Assembly (NCBI GenBank): GCA_946409935.1
Contig: CAMJYG010000012.1
Span: 1 to 50,841, forward strand
Direction of reading: 5' to 3'
DNA from: an uncultured Clostridium sp.
GTDB lineage: Bacteria > Bacillota > Clostridia > TANB77 > CAG-508
Length of the DNA stretch: 50,841 nt
A program made the translations under genes and the position numbers. Each line of letters begins with the position of its first letter. Position 1 is the first letter of the stretch. The notes under the pieces are model-generated. The model worked only from the letters and a program-made list of their open reading frames with translations, did no database searches and had not been told where the DNA came from. Positions 43,441-50,841 of this stretch are shown one piece after another.

Positions 43441-45075
43441 ATGGACATACGAAGAAGACAACCTATAGGGGTTGAATTAGTTAAAAGAGGAATTGTAACA
43501 GAGGAAGATATTAAAAATGCATTAGATTTTCAAAAAGAACACCCAAATCGTAAAATTGGAGATATTTTATATAGTTTAGATGTTTGCGATCCAAACAAGT
43601 TAATTGAAGCAATAGGTGATATTATCGGAACAAAAGGAATATTGCTTACGAACGGGACTTTAAAAGTTAAATTAACAGACTATTTCTCAATAGATATTGC
43701 TAAAAGAAATAAGGTGGTTCCATTTGATGTGGGAAGTGGCAAAATAAAGGTATGTTTTGCAGATAATGTAGATACAAGAAGTATGGAAAACATTAGGCTA
43801 TTACTTTTAAACCGTGGACTTGTAATGGAAAGTTATATAACATTTGAAAGCGATATAGTAAAAATTATAAAATCAATGGAAGGTACACCAACAGAGAATC
43901 TTCAAAATGCAGGTATGAATGATACAGTTACAGGTTTAGTTGATAGTATAATAAAAACAGGAATGGAAAGAAGAGCAAGTGATATTCATATAGAGCCAAT
44001 GGCAAATGAAGTAAGAATAAGATATAGAATAGATGGTGAATTATTTACAGCTGCTAAAATATCAAAAGACAAACAACAACAAATTATAGGAAGATTAAAA
44101 GCTATTTCTAATATGCATCAAGAAAAACAGGAATCACAAGATGGTAGAATATTGCTTTATGAAGATTATAATATTCGTGTTTCTTCACAACCAAATGTTT
44201 ATGGAGAAAAATTTGTTTTAAGGTTATTAAAGAAAAATTCTAACATTAGAAATATATTTGATTTAGGATTTACTAAAACAGAAGATGAAATGAAAAAGAG
44301 CATAAACAAGAAGAACAGTATAACAATTATTGCAGCTCCAACAGGTGAAGGTAAAACAACAACCTTGTACAGTATAATAGATTTCTTAAATAGACCAGAA
44401 ATAAATATAACAACAATAGAAGACCCAGTTGAAATTCGTATACCTGGATTAAATCAAATAGAGATAGATACAAAATCATCTTTCTCAGGTTCTTTAAGAA
44501 CAGTTTTAAGACAAGACCCAGATATTATATTAGTTGGAGAAATAAGAGATACAGAAACAGGTGAAATAGCAATACAAGCAGGACAAACAGGACACTATGT
44601 TTTATCAACAATACATACAATAGATTCAATAGAAGTAATAACAAGGTTAAGAAAAATGGGACTTTCAGATTATGATATTTCAAGTACACTTGCAACAACA
44701 ATATCTCAAAGATTAGTTAGAAAATTATGCCCACATTGTAAAAACCAAAGACCATATACACAAGAAGAAAGAGATGTAATTGAAAGAATTGGAAATAAAT
44801 ATGGTATGAATTTCGATTTATCTGGCTTAACTTATGATGCTATTGGATGTAAAGAATGTAACAATACAGGATATTTCGATAGAATTGGTGTTTTTGAAGT
44901 ATTAGATGTAACAGAAGAAATTAAAGAAGCAATTATGGATGGAAAATCTAGTATTGACATTAGAAAATTAGCATTAAGTCAATCATATAAGCCATTAGTA
45001 GTTGATGGTATAAATAAAGTCATAAAAGGGATTACAACATTAGAAGAATTAAATAAAAAATTACTAATTTATTAA
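43441..45075 (+). CDS. pilB: Type IV pilus extension ATPase
   Basis: PilB is the hexameric ATPase that drives pilus polymerisation. The 544 residues have an N-terminal MshEN-type domain, which in other bacteria binds c-di-GMP (QPIGVELVKRGIVTEEDI). Walker A is APTGEGKTTTLYS at about residue 298. The Asp box is VEIRIPGLNQIEID, Walker B is DPDIILVGEIRDTET, and the His box is STIHTIDSIE. A zinc-binding CPHCKNQRP/CKECNNTGYFDR pair completes it. The start follows AGGAAAGGA. Confidence 0.96.
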   Translation: MDIRRRQPIGVELVKRGIVTEEDIKNALDFQKEHPNRKIGDILYSLDVCDPNKLIEAIGDIIGTKGILLTNGTLKVKLTDYFSIDIAKRNKVVPFDVGSGKIKVCFADNVDTRSMENIRLLLLNRGLVMESYITFESDIVKIIKSMEGTPTENLQNAGMNDTVTGLVDSIIKTGMERRASDIHIEPMANEVRIRYRIDGELFTAAKISKDKQQQIIGRLKAISNMHQEKQESQDGRILLYEDYNIRVSSQPNVYGEKFVLRLLKKNSNIRNIFDLGFTKTEDEMKKSINKKNSITIIAAPTGEGKTTTLYSIIDFLNRPEINITTIEDPVEIRIPGLNQIEIDTKSSFSGSLRTVLRQDPDIILVGEIRDTETGEIAIQAGQTGHYVLSTIHTIDSIEVITRLRKMGLSDYDISSTLATTISQRLVRKLCPHCKNQRPYTQEERDVIERIGNKYGMNFDLSGLTYDAIGCKECNNTGYFDRIGVFEVLDVTEEIKEAIMDGKSSIDIRKLALSQSYKPLVVDGINKVIKGITTLEELNKKLLIY

Positions 45076-45106
45076 TATTTTAATGGTCAGGCATACAAAT
45101 GAAAAA

Positions 45107-45189
45107 GTTTGAAAAATAATTAGAATTTTGAGTGCATTATGTTATATTTAATTCTTTTCCAAACTGATTTGTGCCTTAAGAAAGGAATG
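45107..45189 (+). repeat. Repeat family C, copy 5, carrying the pilT RBS
   Basis: GTTTGAAAAATAATTAGAAT and ATTTAATTCTTTTCCAAAC flank a reduced centre. The 3' extension TTTGTGCCTTAAGAAAGGA holds the pilT Shine-Dalgarno. Confidence 0.87.
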
Positions 45190-45198
45190 TTTTTAATT

Positions 45199-46305
45199 AT
45201 GAATTTAGATAAAATATTGGATGAAGCAATTGAAATGGATGCTTCTGACGTACATTTAATATGCAACAATAAGCCAATGCTTAGAATTTCAAGAGATTTA
45301 ATACCAGTACCAGATAGCGAAGTATTAACAGCAGATGATATGTTTGAAATTTATGACTATTTAGTAAAAGGGAATATGGATAAAGATGAGGTATTTAATA
45401 CAACAAGAAAATTAGACATGTCTTATGAATATAGAGAGATACGTCTAAGAGTAAATATTTCATTATCAGACGAAATACCACTTTGTACACTAAGACTTAT
45501 AAAAAATGAATTACCACCTTATGAATCTTTAGGTGTGCCAGATATTGTAAGAAGAATGACATACCAACCACAAGGGCTAATATTAGTTACAGGTAAAACA
45601 AACTCAGGTAAAAGTACAACATTAAATGCATTAGTAAATTATATAAATGAAAATCAAAACAAAAAAATATTAACATTAGAAAACCCTGTAGAATATAAAC
45701 ATTCATCAAAAAAATCTTTAATTGTTCAAAAAGAAATAGGTAAAGGTAGAGATAGTTTAACATTTAGTGACGGTGTTAAAAACTCTCTAAGAGAAGACTG
45801 TGATATTCTTGTAATAGGGGAGATTCGTGATAAAGAAACAATGGAAGCTGCAATAGAAATGGCAGAATCTGGACACTTGGTTATAGGAACATTACATACA
45901 AAATCTTGTGCTGAGACAATAGACAGAATGATAAACTTCTATGAAGTAAGAGATCAAGCAACTATAAAATATCTATTATCTGCATTATTAAAGCTAGTTG
46001 TATCACAAAGATTGCTAAAAGGAACAGATGGTAAATTAGTATTAGTTCCAGAAGTAATGGTAGTAGATAATATTGTTGCAGGTATTATTCGTAAAGAAAA
46101 AATGAGTGTTTCTGAAATAGAAGACGCAATACAAAGTAACTTAGAAAAAGGAAGTATAGGTCTAATAAATTCATTAGCGGAGCTATTTGTTAATAATAAA
46201 ATAACATTAGACCAAGCTAAAGCTCAAATAGAAGAGAAAAACCTTGAAATCTTAAACAGAACAATTATGCAATTAAAAATAAAAAAAAGTAATAATCAAT
46301 TATAA
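45199..46305 (+). CDS. pilT: Type IV pilus retraction ATPase
   Basis: PilT drives retraction and so twitching motility. The 368 residues start at ATG 45199 (MNLDKILDEAIEMDASDVHL). They show Walker A VTGKTNSGKSTTLNAL at about residue 131, Walker B DCDILVIGEIRDKET and the His box GTLHTKSCAETIDR. The Walker A loop reads GKTNSGKS rather than the usual GPTGSGKS, but the key Lys and Ser are kept. Its ribosome-binding site is supplied by repeat C copy 5. Confidence 0.94.
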   Translation: MNLDKILDEAIEMDASDVHLICNNKPMLRISRDLIPVPDSEVLTADDMFEIYDYLVKGNMDKDEVFNTTRKLDMSYEYREIRLRVNISLSDEIPLCTLRLIKNELPPYESLGVPDIVRRMTYQPQGLILVTGKTNSGKSTTLNALVNYINENQNKKILTLENPVEYKHSSKKSLIVQKEIGKGRDSLTFSDGVKNSLREDCDILVIGEIRDKETMEAAIEMAESGHLVIGTLHTKSCAETIDRMINFYEVRDQATIKYLLSALLKLVVSQRLLKGTDGKLVLVPEVMVVDNIVAGIIRKEKMSVSEIEDAIQSNLEKGSIGLINSLAELFVNNKITLDQAKAQIEEKNLEILNRTIMQLKIKKSNNQL

Positions 46306-46311
46306 GAAAGG

Positions 46312-46469
46312 GTTACAATTCACAGCTAATAGAACTTTAAGCCCGCGCCAGCAATTACTATATAATTTTTTAGGAGGCAACTGAGCGGGAATCGCTTGGA
46401 GGTGCCTGAAAAATTATATAGTAATTGCGCTAGGCAGGGCATACTATTTTTAAAGCTGTGAATTGTAAC
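46312..46469. repeat. Repeat family B, copy 6 (full length) between pilT and pilC
   Basis: Ends GTTACAATTCACAGCT and AGCTGTGAATTGTAAC. The interior is identical to copy 3 at 15758-15915 over almost its whole length. Confidence 0.93.
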
Positions 46470-46488
46470 AAGAAAGGAAATACGTAAT

Positions 46489-47835
46489 ATGCCTACATAC
46501 ATGTATAAAGCTGTTACAAAAACAGGTTTAATAGTAAGAAATAGAGTTGAAGCATCTAATAGGCAAGCATTAATAAAATCGTTAAAAGGTAGCGACTTAA
46601 TGCCAATTACAATAGAGCAAGTTTCTTATCGTAGTATGCAAAAAAGAAATAAACAAAAAAAGAATACTACAGATATACAAGAAATAATGAAACAAGTAAA
46701 TACTACTCAATTAGGACCAAAGAAAAAGACATTATCAACTAAAGAAAAAATAAATTTATATTTTGCTAAAACTGAAAAAATAACGTCAAGAGATTTGGTG
46801 GTATTTACACAAAACTTTTATTTATTAAAAAAGGCAAATTTTAATAATATTCATGCCCTAAGTACTATAATAGAGAGTACAGAAAATATATCTTTTAGAG
46901 GAATACTAGAAGATATATTAGCGGGTGTTGAGGCTGGCGAAAATATGTATACAACTATGGAATATTATTCTAATGTATTTCCATATATATACATAAACAT
47001 GATAAAAGTTGGGGAATTATCTGGTTCTCTTACAAATTCATTAGAACAAGCAGTAAAATATTTGGATGATTCAGCAGCTTTAAATAAAAAAATTAAAAGT
47101 ATTTTAATACCAAATATTGCTGAGTTCGTTTTATTAATAGTAATGTTAGTAGTTGGTACATTATTTGCAATACCAGCAATACAAGGTGTATTTGACGAAT
47201 TAGGAACTGAGGAGGAATTGCCAGCAATTACTTTATGGTTTTCTGATTTCTTAAACAATGCTATAAAATATTGGTATATACCGCTTACAATTGTTGTCGC
47301 AATAGTTGCTGCAATTATATTTTATATAAATACTCCAAAAGGTAAATATAATTTTCACCTTTTTAAATATAAAGCACCTATATTTGGAGAATTAATATAT
47401 GCGCTTGATTTTTCAAGATTAATGAAAGCTATGCTTCTTAATTTAAAAAATGGTATGAGAATTCAAGAGGCTATGGAAGTAAGTAAAAATGTTATAAGCA
47501 ATTTTGTTATGCTTTCTATTATAGAGACTTCTATAAATAATATTTTAATAGGTTCATCTTGGATAGAACCTTTTGAAAGAGCAGGTTTGTCTAAAGCTAT
47601 GGTAACAGAAATGTTAAAAATAGGTATGCAAACAGATTTAACGGAAATGATGGAAAAATTAGTTGAGTATATGGAAATTGATATTGACAATATTATGACA
47701 AAGATTATGAAGGCTTTACCTCAGGTTGTTTATGCAATTGTTGGTGTTGTTTTAATATTCTTCGTTCTAGTTGTTCTTGTTCCTTGTATACAAGTTTATA
47801 TGGGTAATTTCTTATTCTCAGCATATGGAGTATAA
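46489..47835 (+). CDS. pilC: Type IV pilus inner-membrane platform protein
   Basis: PilC is the polytopic platform on which PilB and PilT act. The 448 residues open MPTYMYKAVTKTGLIVRNRV. They contain two GspF-type repeats: SRDLVVFTQNFYLLKKANF with VGELSGSLTNSLEQA, and RLMKAMLLNLKNGMRIQEAM with EMLKIGMQTDLTEMMEKL. Three long hydrophobic segments are present. It closes the pilus locus. Confidence 0.95.
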   Translation: MPTYMYKAVTKTGLIVRNRVEASNRQALIKSLKGSDLMPITIEQVSYRSMQKRNKQKKNTTDIQEIMKQVNTTQLGPKKKTLSTKEKINLYFAKTEKITSRDLVVFTQNFYLLKKANFNNIHALSTIIESTENISFRGILEDILAGVEAGENMYTTMEYYSNVFPYIYINMIKVGELSGSLTNSLEQAVKYLDDSAALNKKIKSILIPNIAEFVLLIVMLVVGTLFAIPAIQGVFDELGTEEELPAITLWFSDFLNNAIKYWYIPLTIVVAIVAAIIFYINTPKGKYNFHLFKYKAPIFGELIYALDFSRLMKAMLLNLKNGMRIQEAMEVSKNVISNFVMLSIIETSINNILIGSSWIEPFERAGLSKAMVTEMLKIGMQTDLTEMMEKLVEYMEIDIDNIMTKIMKALPQVVYAIVGVVLIFFVLVVLVPCIQVYMGNFLFSAYGV

Positions 47836-47849
47836 GGTTGAAAAATTTC

Positions 47850-47905
47850 TAATAACATTTAATTTGCATTCGATTTATTCTCGAAAATATTAATATATCA
47901 ACATT
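47850..47905. repeat. Repeat F, copy 2
   Basis: Contains TTTGCATTCGATTTATTCTC and flanking AT-rich bases shared with 26310-26372, which lies inside repeat B copy 4. Confidence 0.6.
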
Positions 47906-47914
47906 TCTTTATTT

Positions 47915-48116
47915 GTTACTAGTCAGCCTTAAAGTTTTCTTGTCCTGCTTAACCGTGATTAGTTATAAAAAATTTTTCCATTCTCCCCATTCTAATGATT
48001 TCATCAAAAGTTCAAAGAACTTTTGGAAATCATTGAACGGTCCCCCCGAGCCATTACAAAATTTTTATAACTAATCACTCGCGCGGACTTCTAATTATAT
48101 ATGGCTGACCAGTAAC
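47915..48116. repeat. Repeat family A, copy 5 (200 bp, inverted relative to copies 2 and 3)
   Basis: Ends GTTACTAGTCAGCC and GGCTGACCAGTAAC. The CGGTCCCCCCGAGCC centre and TTAGTTATAAAAAATTTT arm are those of copies 2 and 3 in reverse. Confidence 0.92.
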
Positions 48117-48176
48117 CTTTATTTAGAAAATATTTGTATAATGTAGTTAAAATTTATAGAAAGGAATACTATAAAA

Positions 48177-49082
48177 ATGAAAATTGGAATAGATCTAGGT
48201 GGAAGCCATATTGCAATAGGTGTTGTTACAGAAGATGGAAAAATTGTGGAAAAGCTTGAGAAAAGATTAACTGAAATTGAAAAAAGAGACTTAAAAAAAT
48301 CTATAGAAAATTATATAATAGATGTTTCAAAAAATTTTATGAAAAAATATGAAGTAAAATCTATTGGAATAGCAATGCCAGGTACAGCAATTAATGGCTA
48401 TGTTTTAAATTCAGGAAATTTAAAATTAGAAGATTATAATTTAGCTGAAAATTTACAAAAGGAAATAAATATACCTATTACAATTAGAAACGATGCAAAA
48501 TGTGCTGCGATTGCAGAAAAAAATTATGGTTGTTTAAAAGGTTATGAAAGAAGTATATTCTTAACACTTGGAACCGGAATTGGTGGAGCAGCTTTTTTAG
48601 ATAATAATTTATTGAAAGCAGGCAATAGACCAGCTTTTGAATTTGGACATATGGTTATACAAAAGGATGGTATACAGTGTTCTTGTGGCAGAAAAGGTTG
48701 TTTTGAAAGATATGCTTCTATGAAGGCATTTAAAAATAATCTAAGAAATGCTTTAGGTGTAGACGAAAATACACGAGGTCAGGAATTGTTGGAGATGATT
48801 AGAAATAACAAACCAGGTAATGAAAATTATGATATAATTGAAGGTGTTGTATCTGATCTTATAGATAATTTAGGACTTGGAATTGTTAATTTGATAAATA
48901 TTTTTGAGCCTCAAATAATTGGTATTGGTGGAAGTTTTGTTTATTTTGAAGATGTTTTTCTAAATAGATTAAAACAAAGAGTATATAAAGAAACAGAAGG
49001 TAGATTTAGTTCTAAAGATTTTACTATAAGTACAGCAGTTATGGGAAATTATGCAGGTATTATTGGGGCAACATTATTATAA
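48177..49082 (+). CDS. ROK family sugar kinase (glucokinase-like)
   Basis: The 301 residues open KIGIDLGGSHIAIGVVTEDG, the phosphate-binding motif of ROK proteins. The catalytic Asp is in IRNDAKCAAIAE, and the ATP-site motif is LTLGTGIGGAAFLD. The ROK zinc site is CSCGRKGCFERYAS at about residue 170. There is no N-terminal helix-turn-helix, so it is a kinase rather than a NagC-type repressor. Glucose or an N-acetylhexosamine is the likely substrate. The start follows GAAAGGAATAC. Confidence 0.92.
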   Translation: MKIGIDLGGSHIAIGVVTEDGKIVEKLEKRLTEIEKRDLKKSIENYIIDVSKNFMKKYEVKSIGIAMPGTAINGYVLNSGNLKLEDYNLAENLQKEINIPITIRNDAKCAAIAEKNYGCLKGYERSIFLTLGTGIGGAAFLDNNLLKAGNRPAFEFGHMVIQKDGIQCSCGRKGCFERYASMKAFKNNLRNALGVDENTRGQELLEMIRNNKPGNENYDIIEGVVSDLIDNLGLGIVNLINIFEPQIIGIGGSFVYFEDVFLNRLKQRVYKETEGRFSSKDFTISTAVMGNYAGIIGATLL

Positions 49083-49105
49083 AATGTAACTATAAATTTT
49101 TGAAT

Positions 49106-49170
49106 GTTACAGTTCAGTAACTTAAAATTCCGTTGTCCTGCTTAACAGTGATTATTTATAAAAATTTTTT
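49106..49170. repeat. Partial repeat family A
   Basis: A half element starting GTTACAGTTCAGTAAC and containing GTCCTGCTTAACAGTGATTA, then TATAAAAATTTTTT. The second half is missing. Confidence 0.65.
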
Positions 49171-49195
49171 GAATAAAATTAATAAAACAAAAAAT

Positions 49196-49224
49196 TTGAC
49201 ATATAATAAAATATGTGCTATTAT
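49196..49224 (+). promoter_or_regulatory. Promoter of the candidate antitoxin RNA
   Basis: TTGACA at 49196-49201, a 17-base spacer and TATTAT at 49219-49224. No ORF follows before the terminator. Confidence 0.7.
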
Positions 49225-49230
49225 TTATTT

Positions 49231-49307
49231 AGCAATTGCAAACAAGTTGATTGTTAGATATATGAACAAAAAAAAGACTAGGTCCTGAACACCTAGTCTT
49301 TTTCTTG
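49231..49307 (+). ncRNA. Candidate small antisense RNA (about 75 nt), possible type I antitoxin
   Basis: A short transcription unit runs from the promoter at 49196 to a strong terminator. It has no convincing ORF. Its 3' half is complementary to the 3' end of the convergent small-peptide mRNA. Confidence 0.5.
49268..49306. terminator. Bidirectional terminator shared by the convergent pair
   Basis: Arms GACTAGGT and ACCTAGTC, with A and T runs on the two sides, so it can end transcripts from both strands. Confidence 0.88.
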
Positions 49308-49309
49308 TG

Positions 49310-49378
49310 CTAATCACTTAGTAGTTTTACAATTAAGTATATAACTATAAGTTTTAGCAAATCCAACAAGTTTTTCAT
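49310..49378 (-). CDS. 22-residue hydrophobic peptide, candidate type I toxin
   Basis: The ORF runs from ATG 49378 to the TAG ending at 49310. The peptide starts MKNLLDLLKLIV and is one continuous hydrophobic helix with two internal lysines and an Asp end. AAGGAGG lies 11 bases upstream (49396-49390). A small hairpin, CCTGC/GCAGG, just before it may limit translation. A promoter is at 49424-49452. Size and character resemble Ibs-type and other type I toxins that damage membranes. The convergent small RNA overlaps its 3' end, as in the txpA-RatA arrangement. No homology is claimed. Confidence 0.55.
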   Translation of the reverse strand: MKNLLDLLKLIVIYLIVKLLSD

Positions 49379-49423
49379 TAGATAATGAACCTCCTTCCTG
49401 CCTCTAAGCAGGTCGGCAAAAAT

Positions 49424-49452
49424 AATATATAATATAAATTCTATTTTGTCAA
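49424..49452 (-). promoter_or_regulatory. Promoter of the 22-residue ORF
   Basis: On the minus strand TTGACA (49452-49447), a 17-base spacer and TATATT (49429-49424). Confidence 0.65.
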
Positions 49453-49559
49453 ATTTAAATTCAAAAAAACAATCATGAGGGGTCGAAAAAATATTTTACT
49501 TGTTGTATTATATAGATATAAATCTAATGAAAAGTCTTTTTATGAAAGGAATGAGGGAA

Positions 49560-49708
49560 GTTTGAAAAATAATTACAATTTTGGCTTTGTCAAATTTTAT
49601 TAAAAACGCGGTTACATACAAAAAGTATGCGCCCTTGCCTTTTAATAAAATTTTCCTTGCCAAAATTTAATTCTTTTCCAAACTGATTTGTGTCTTGAGG
49701 AAGGAATG
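49560..49708 (+). repeat. Repeat family C, copy 6, carrying the RBS of the DUF6809 gene
   Basis: Nearly the same as copy 1, with GTTTGAAAAATAATTACAAT and ATTTAATTCTTTTCCAAAC around ACGCGGTTACATAC / GTATGCGCCCTTGCC. The tail TTTGTGTCTTGAGGAAGGA holds the ribosome-binding site. Confidence 0.88.
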
Positions 49709-49717
49709 TGATTAACA

Positions 49718-49984
49718 ATGGAAAAAAATTTAGAAGAAGATATAATAAGTAAAATATATTATAATGAATTAGAAGCAGTACAGGAATTACCTAATACAAT
49801 AGAATATATTAAGCTAACAGAAAAATTAAAAAATATTGAAAAAAGTTTGTTAAAAGATGCTAATAAAGAAGATTTTAAAAAATATATGGAATATATAAAT
49901 GAAATAAGTTCCATGGAATCAGAAAATCAATTTAAATTAGGATTTAAATTAGGTATAAGAATTATTTTAGAAGCTTTAAAATAA
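49718..49984 (+). CDS. DUF6809-like small helical protein
   Basis: The 88 residues are all-helical and charged. The opening EDIISKIYYNELEAVQELP and the ending FKLGFKLGIRIILEAL match the plan of DUF6809 proteins, which are common in Clostridia and often lie near phage or mobile genes. The function is unknown. The start ATG 49718 follows GAGGAAGGA from repeat C copy 6. A hairpin (AAACTCAA/TTTGAGTTT) follows at 49983-50007 as a likely terminator. Confidence 0.65.
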   Translation: MEKNLEEDIISKIYYNELEAVQELPNTIEYIKLTEKLKNIEKSLLKDANKEDFKKYMEYINEISSMESENQFKLGFKLGIRIILEALK

Positions 49985-50094
49985 ACTCAATTTTGTATTT
50001 GAGTTTAAAAGAATTATATATTGTGGAATTCTATATAAGCAAAAACAAGCTATTAATTTAGATTTTATGTACAAATTGATAAACACCCAATTTA

Positions 50095-50433
50095 TTAGTG
50101 TTCTGATTGATTCATAAATTGAATCAATTTTAAAACAATAGCTTTTTCATTATCATTTAAGTTATAGAAACCAACTAATCTATCATCTATTGTAAAATCA
50201 ACAGTATTTAGGTAATCTTTTAATATAAAAGTTGGAGTAACTTTATATAGATTGCATAATTTAATTAATGTAGTTAAACTACCTTTTGTTTTATCTCTTT
50301 CTATATCTGATAGAAATCTAGGTGCAAGACCAAGTGATTCTGCAACTTCTTCTTGAGTTAAACCTAGAGATTTTCTTATGTTTTTTAAAGTATTTCCGAT
50401 TAGAATTTGTGTATTATCTATTTCTTTATTCAT
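50095..50433 (-). CDS. XRE-family helix-turn-helix regulator
   Basis: The 112 residues start at ATG 50433 after GAAAGGGC. The HTH runs from about residue 13: LKNIRKSLGLTQEEVAESLG, then APRFLSDIERDKTKGSLTTL. The short helical C-terminal part (NLNDNEKAIVLKLIQFMNQ) may dimerise. It is a small DNA-binding repressor of the type found on chromosomes and mobile elements. The target is unknown. A promoter with a tandem repeat lies divergently at 50660-50730. Confidence 0.87.
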   Translation of the reverse strand: MNKEIDNTQILIGNTLKNIRKSLGLTQEEVAESLGLAPRFLSDIERDKTKGSLTTLIKLCNLYKVTPTFILKDYLNTVDFTIDDRLVGFYNLNDNEKAIVLKLIQFMNQSEH

Positions 50434-50491
50434 AATAAAATACAGCCCTTTCTCATTAAAGTTATTTTGAACAATAAAAGGAAATTTATAC

Positions 50492-50590
50492 TTGTACAAT
50501 AATAAAGTCATCCATCATTATTGTACAAAAAGAGCTTCACCCTGAGTGTTGCACAGATTATTTAGTCTTATGATTTGTTCAAAATAATGA
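50492..50590. repeat. Repeat family E, copy 3
   Basis: A hairpin TTGTACAATAAT / ATTATTGTACAA is followed by AAAGAGCTTCACCCTGAGTG, TTGCACAGA and GATTTGTTC, in the order of the other two copies. It lies just upstream of the XRE gene. Confidence 0.68.
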
Positions 50591-50659
50591 TGTAGTAAAA
50601 TGTCATAAATCCTTGAAATTAAGCATATCATTAAACAAAAATGATTTAAATGAAATAAA

Positions 50660-50697
50660 AACCGAATAAATGTGGAAAAACCGAATAAATGTGGAAA
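50660..50697 (+). repeat. Tandem 19-bp direct repeat next to a promoter
   Basis: AACCGAATAAATGTGGAAA occurs twice without a gap, directly before TTGAAA. It may be an operator or DNA-binding site. Confidence 0.75.
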
Positions 50698-50701
50698 AAA
50701 C

Positions 50702-50730
50702 TTGAAAAAGAAAAATTGTTGTGATATACT
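50702..50730 (+). promoter_or_regulatory. Promoter running out of the window
   Basis: TTGAAA at 50702-50707, a 17-base spacer and TATACT at 50725-50730, immediately downstream of the tandem repeat and followed by a GAAAGGAAAGGA stretch. Confidence 0.55.
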
Positions 50731-50791
50731 CGATTTGTAAAAAAATACAAGATAACTAAAAGTTATTGGAGAAAGGAAAGGAAGATTCAAA

Positions 50792-50841
50792 GTTACTACT
50801 CAGCCCTATAAATAAGTTATTCACAAAAGAAGTAAAAAAAT
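50792..50841. repeat. Repeat family A-like end, cut by the window edge
   Basis: Begins GTTACTACTCAGCCC, similar to GTTACTAGTCAGCC of family A. Confidence 0.5.

Overview
The window looks like a very AT-rich, low-GC genome of an anaerobic, endospore-forming member of the Clostridia, probably an uncultured gut lineage. The evidence is spoIVA, spoVAC/AD/AE and a gerK-type germination operon, a four-subunit 2-oxoacid:ferredoxin oxidoreductase, RNase J, an archaeal-type prolyl-tRNA synthetase and a complete Gram-positive type IV pilus locus. Species cannot be named from the sequence.

Layout. 1-1353: 3' part of rnr (RNase R). 1643-6144 (minus): gerKA-gerKB-gerKC germinant receptor operon with palindromic repeats between its genes. 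6305-7489: anchored transglutaminase-like protein. 7540-9018 (minus): spoIVA. 9216-11302: a nucleotidyltransferase and a left-handed beta-helix partner resembling a GlmU split in two. 11410-13128: small membrane proteins (holin-4 type, YetF/DUF421, DUF4363). 13243-15630 (minus): Lon-family protease. 16032-17753: acyl-CoA synthetase. 17905-18753: unrecognised helical protein. 19584-22699: RNase J with a long leader, then a UPF0104 membrane protein. 22775-26055 (minus): por operon. 26744-28541: prepilin-like surface protein. 28643-32238: scpB, proS, infC-rpmI-rplT. 32564-35225 (minus): 54-aa membrane peptide, spoVAE-AD-AC, dodecin. 35459-36802: rsmB. 37100-47835: type IV pilus locus (pilMN fusion, pilO, two major-type pilins, pilD, two minor pilins, pilB, pilT, pilC). 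48177-49082: ROK sugar kinase. 49196-49452: candidate type I toxin-antitoxin. 49718-50433: DUF6809 protein and an XRE regulator.

Main discovery candidate. Three genes (gerKA twice, gerKC once, and the prepilin-like gene at 26744 once) are each split by a +1 frameshift. At all four points the zero-frame codon is CGG. Skipping its C and reading the following GGN as glycine restores a full-length protein, and in the three Ger sites puts glycine exactly where the family conserves it. A fifth in-frame CGG lies three codons before the gerKB stop. Reading all the other coding regions by eye, I found no in-frame CGG, although CGA, CGT and CGC are used for arginine. The pattern suggests that CGG is not a normal sense codon here and acts as a +1 shift site (C skipped, or CGGN read as a quadruplet). 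Operon decay is the main competing explanation.

Second theme: the genome is full of small palindromic repeats. At least five families are visible. One (called C here) occurs six times, always oriented so that its downstream end carries the Shine-Dalgarno sequence of the next gene. Another (D) ends against the ribosome-binding site of rsmB and of spoVAD. Families A and B share a nested plan of terminal inverted repeats plus a removable central stem.
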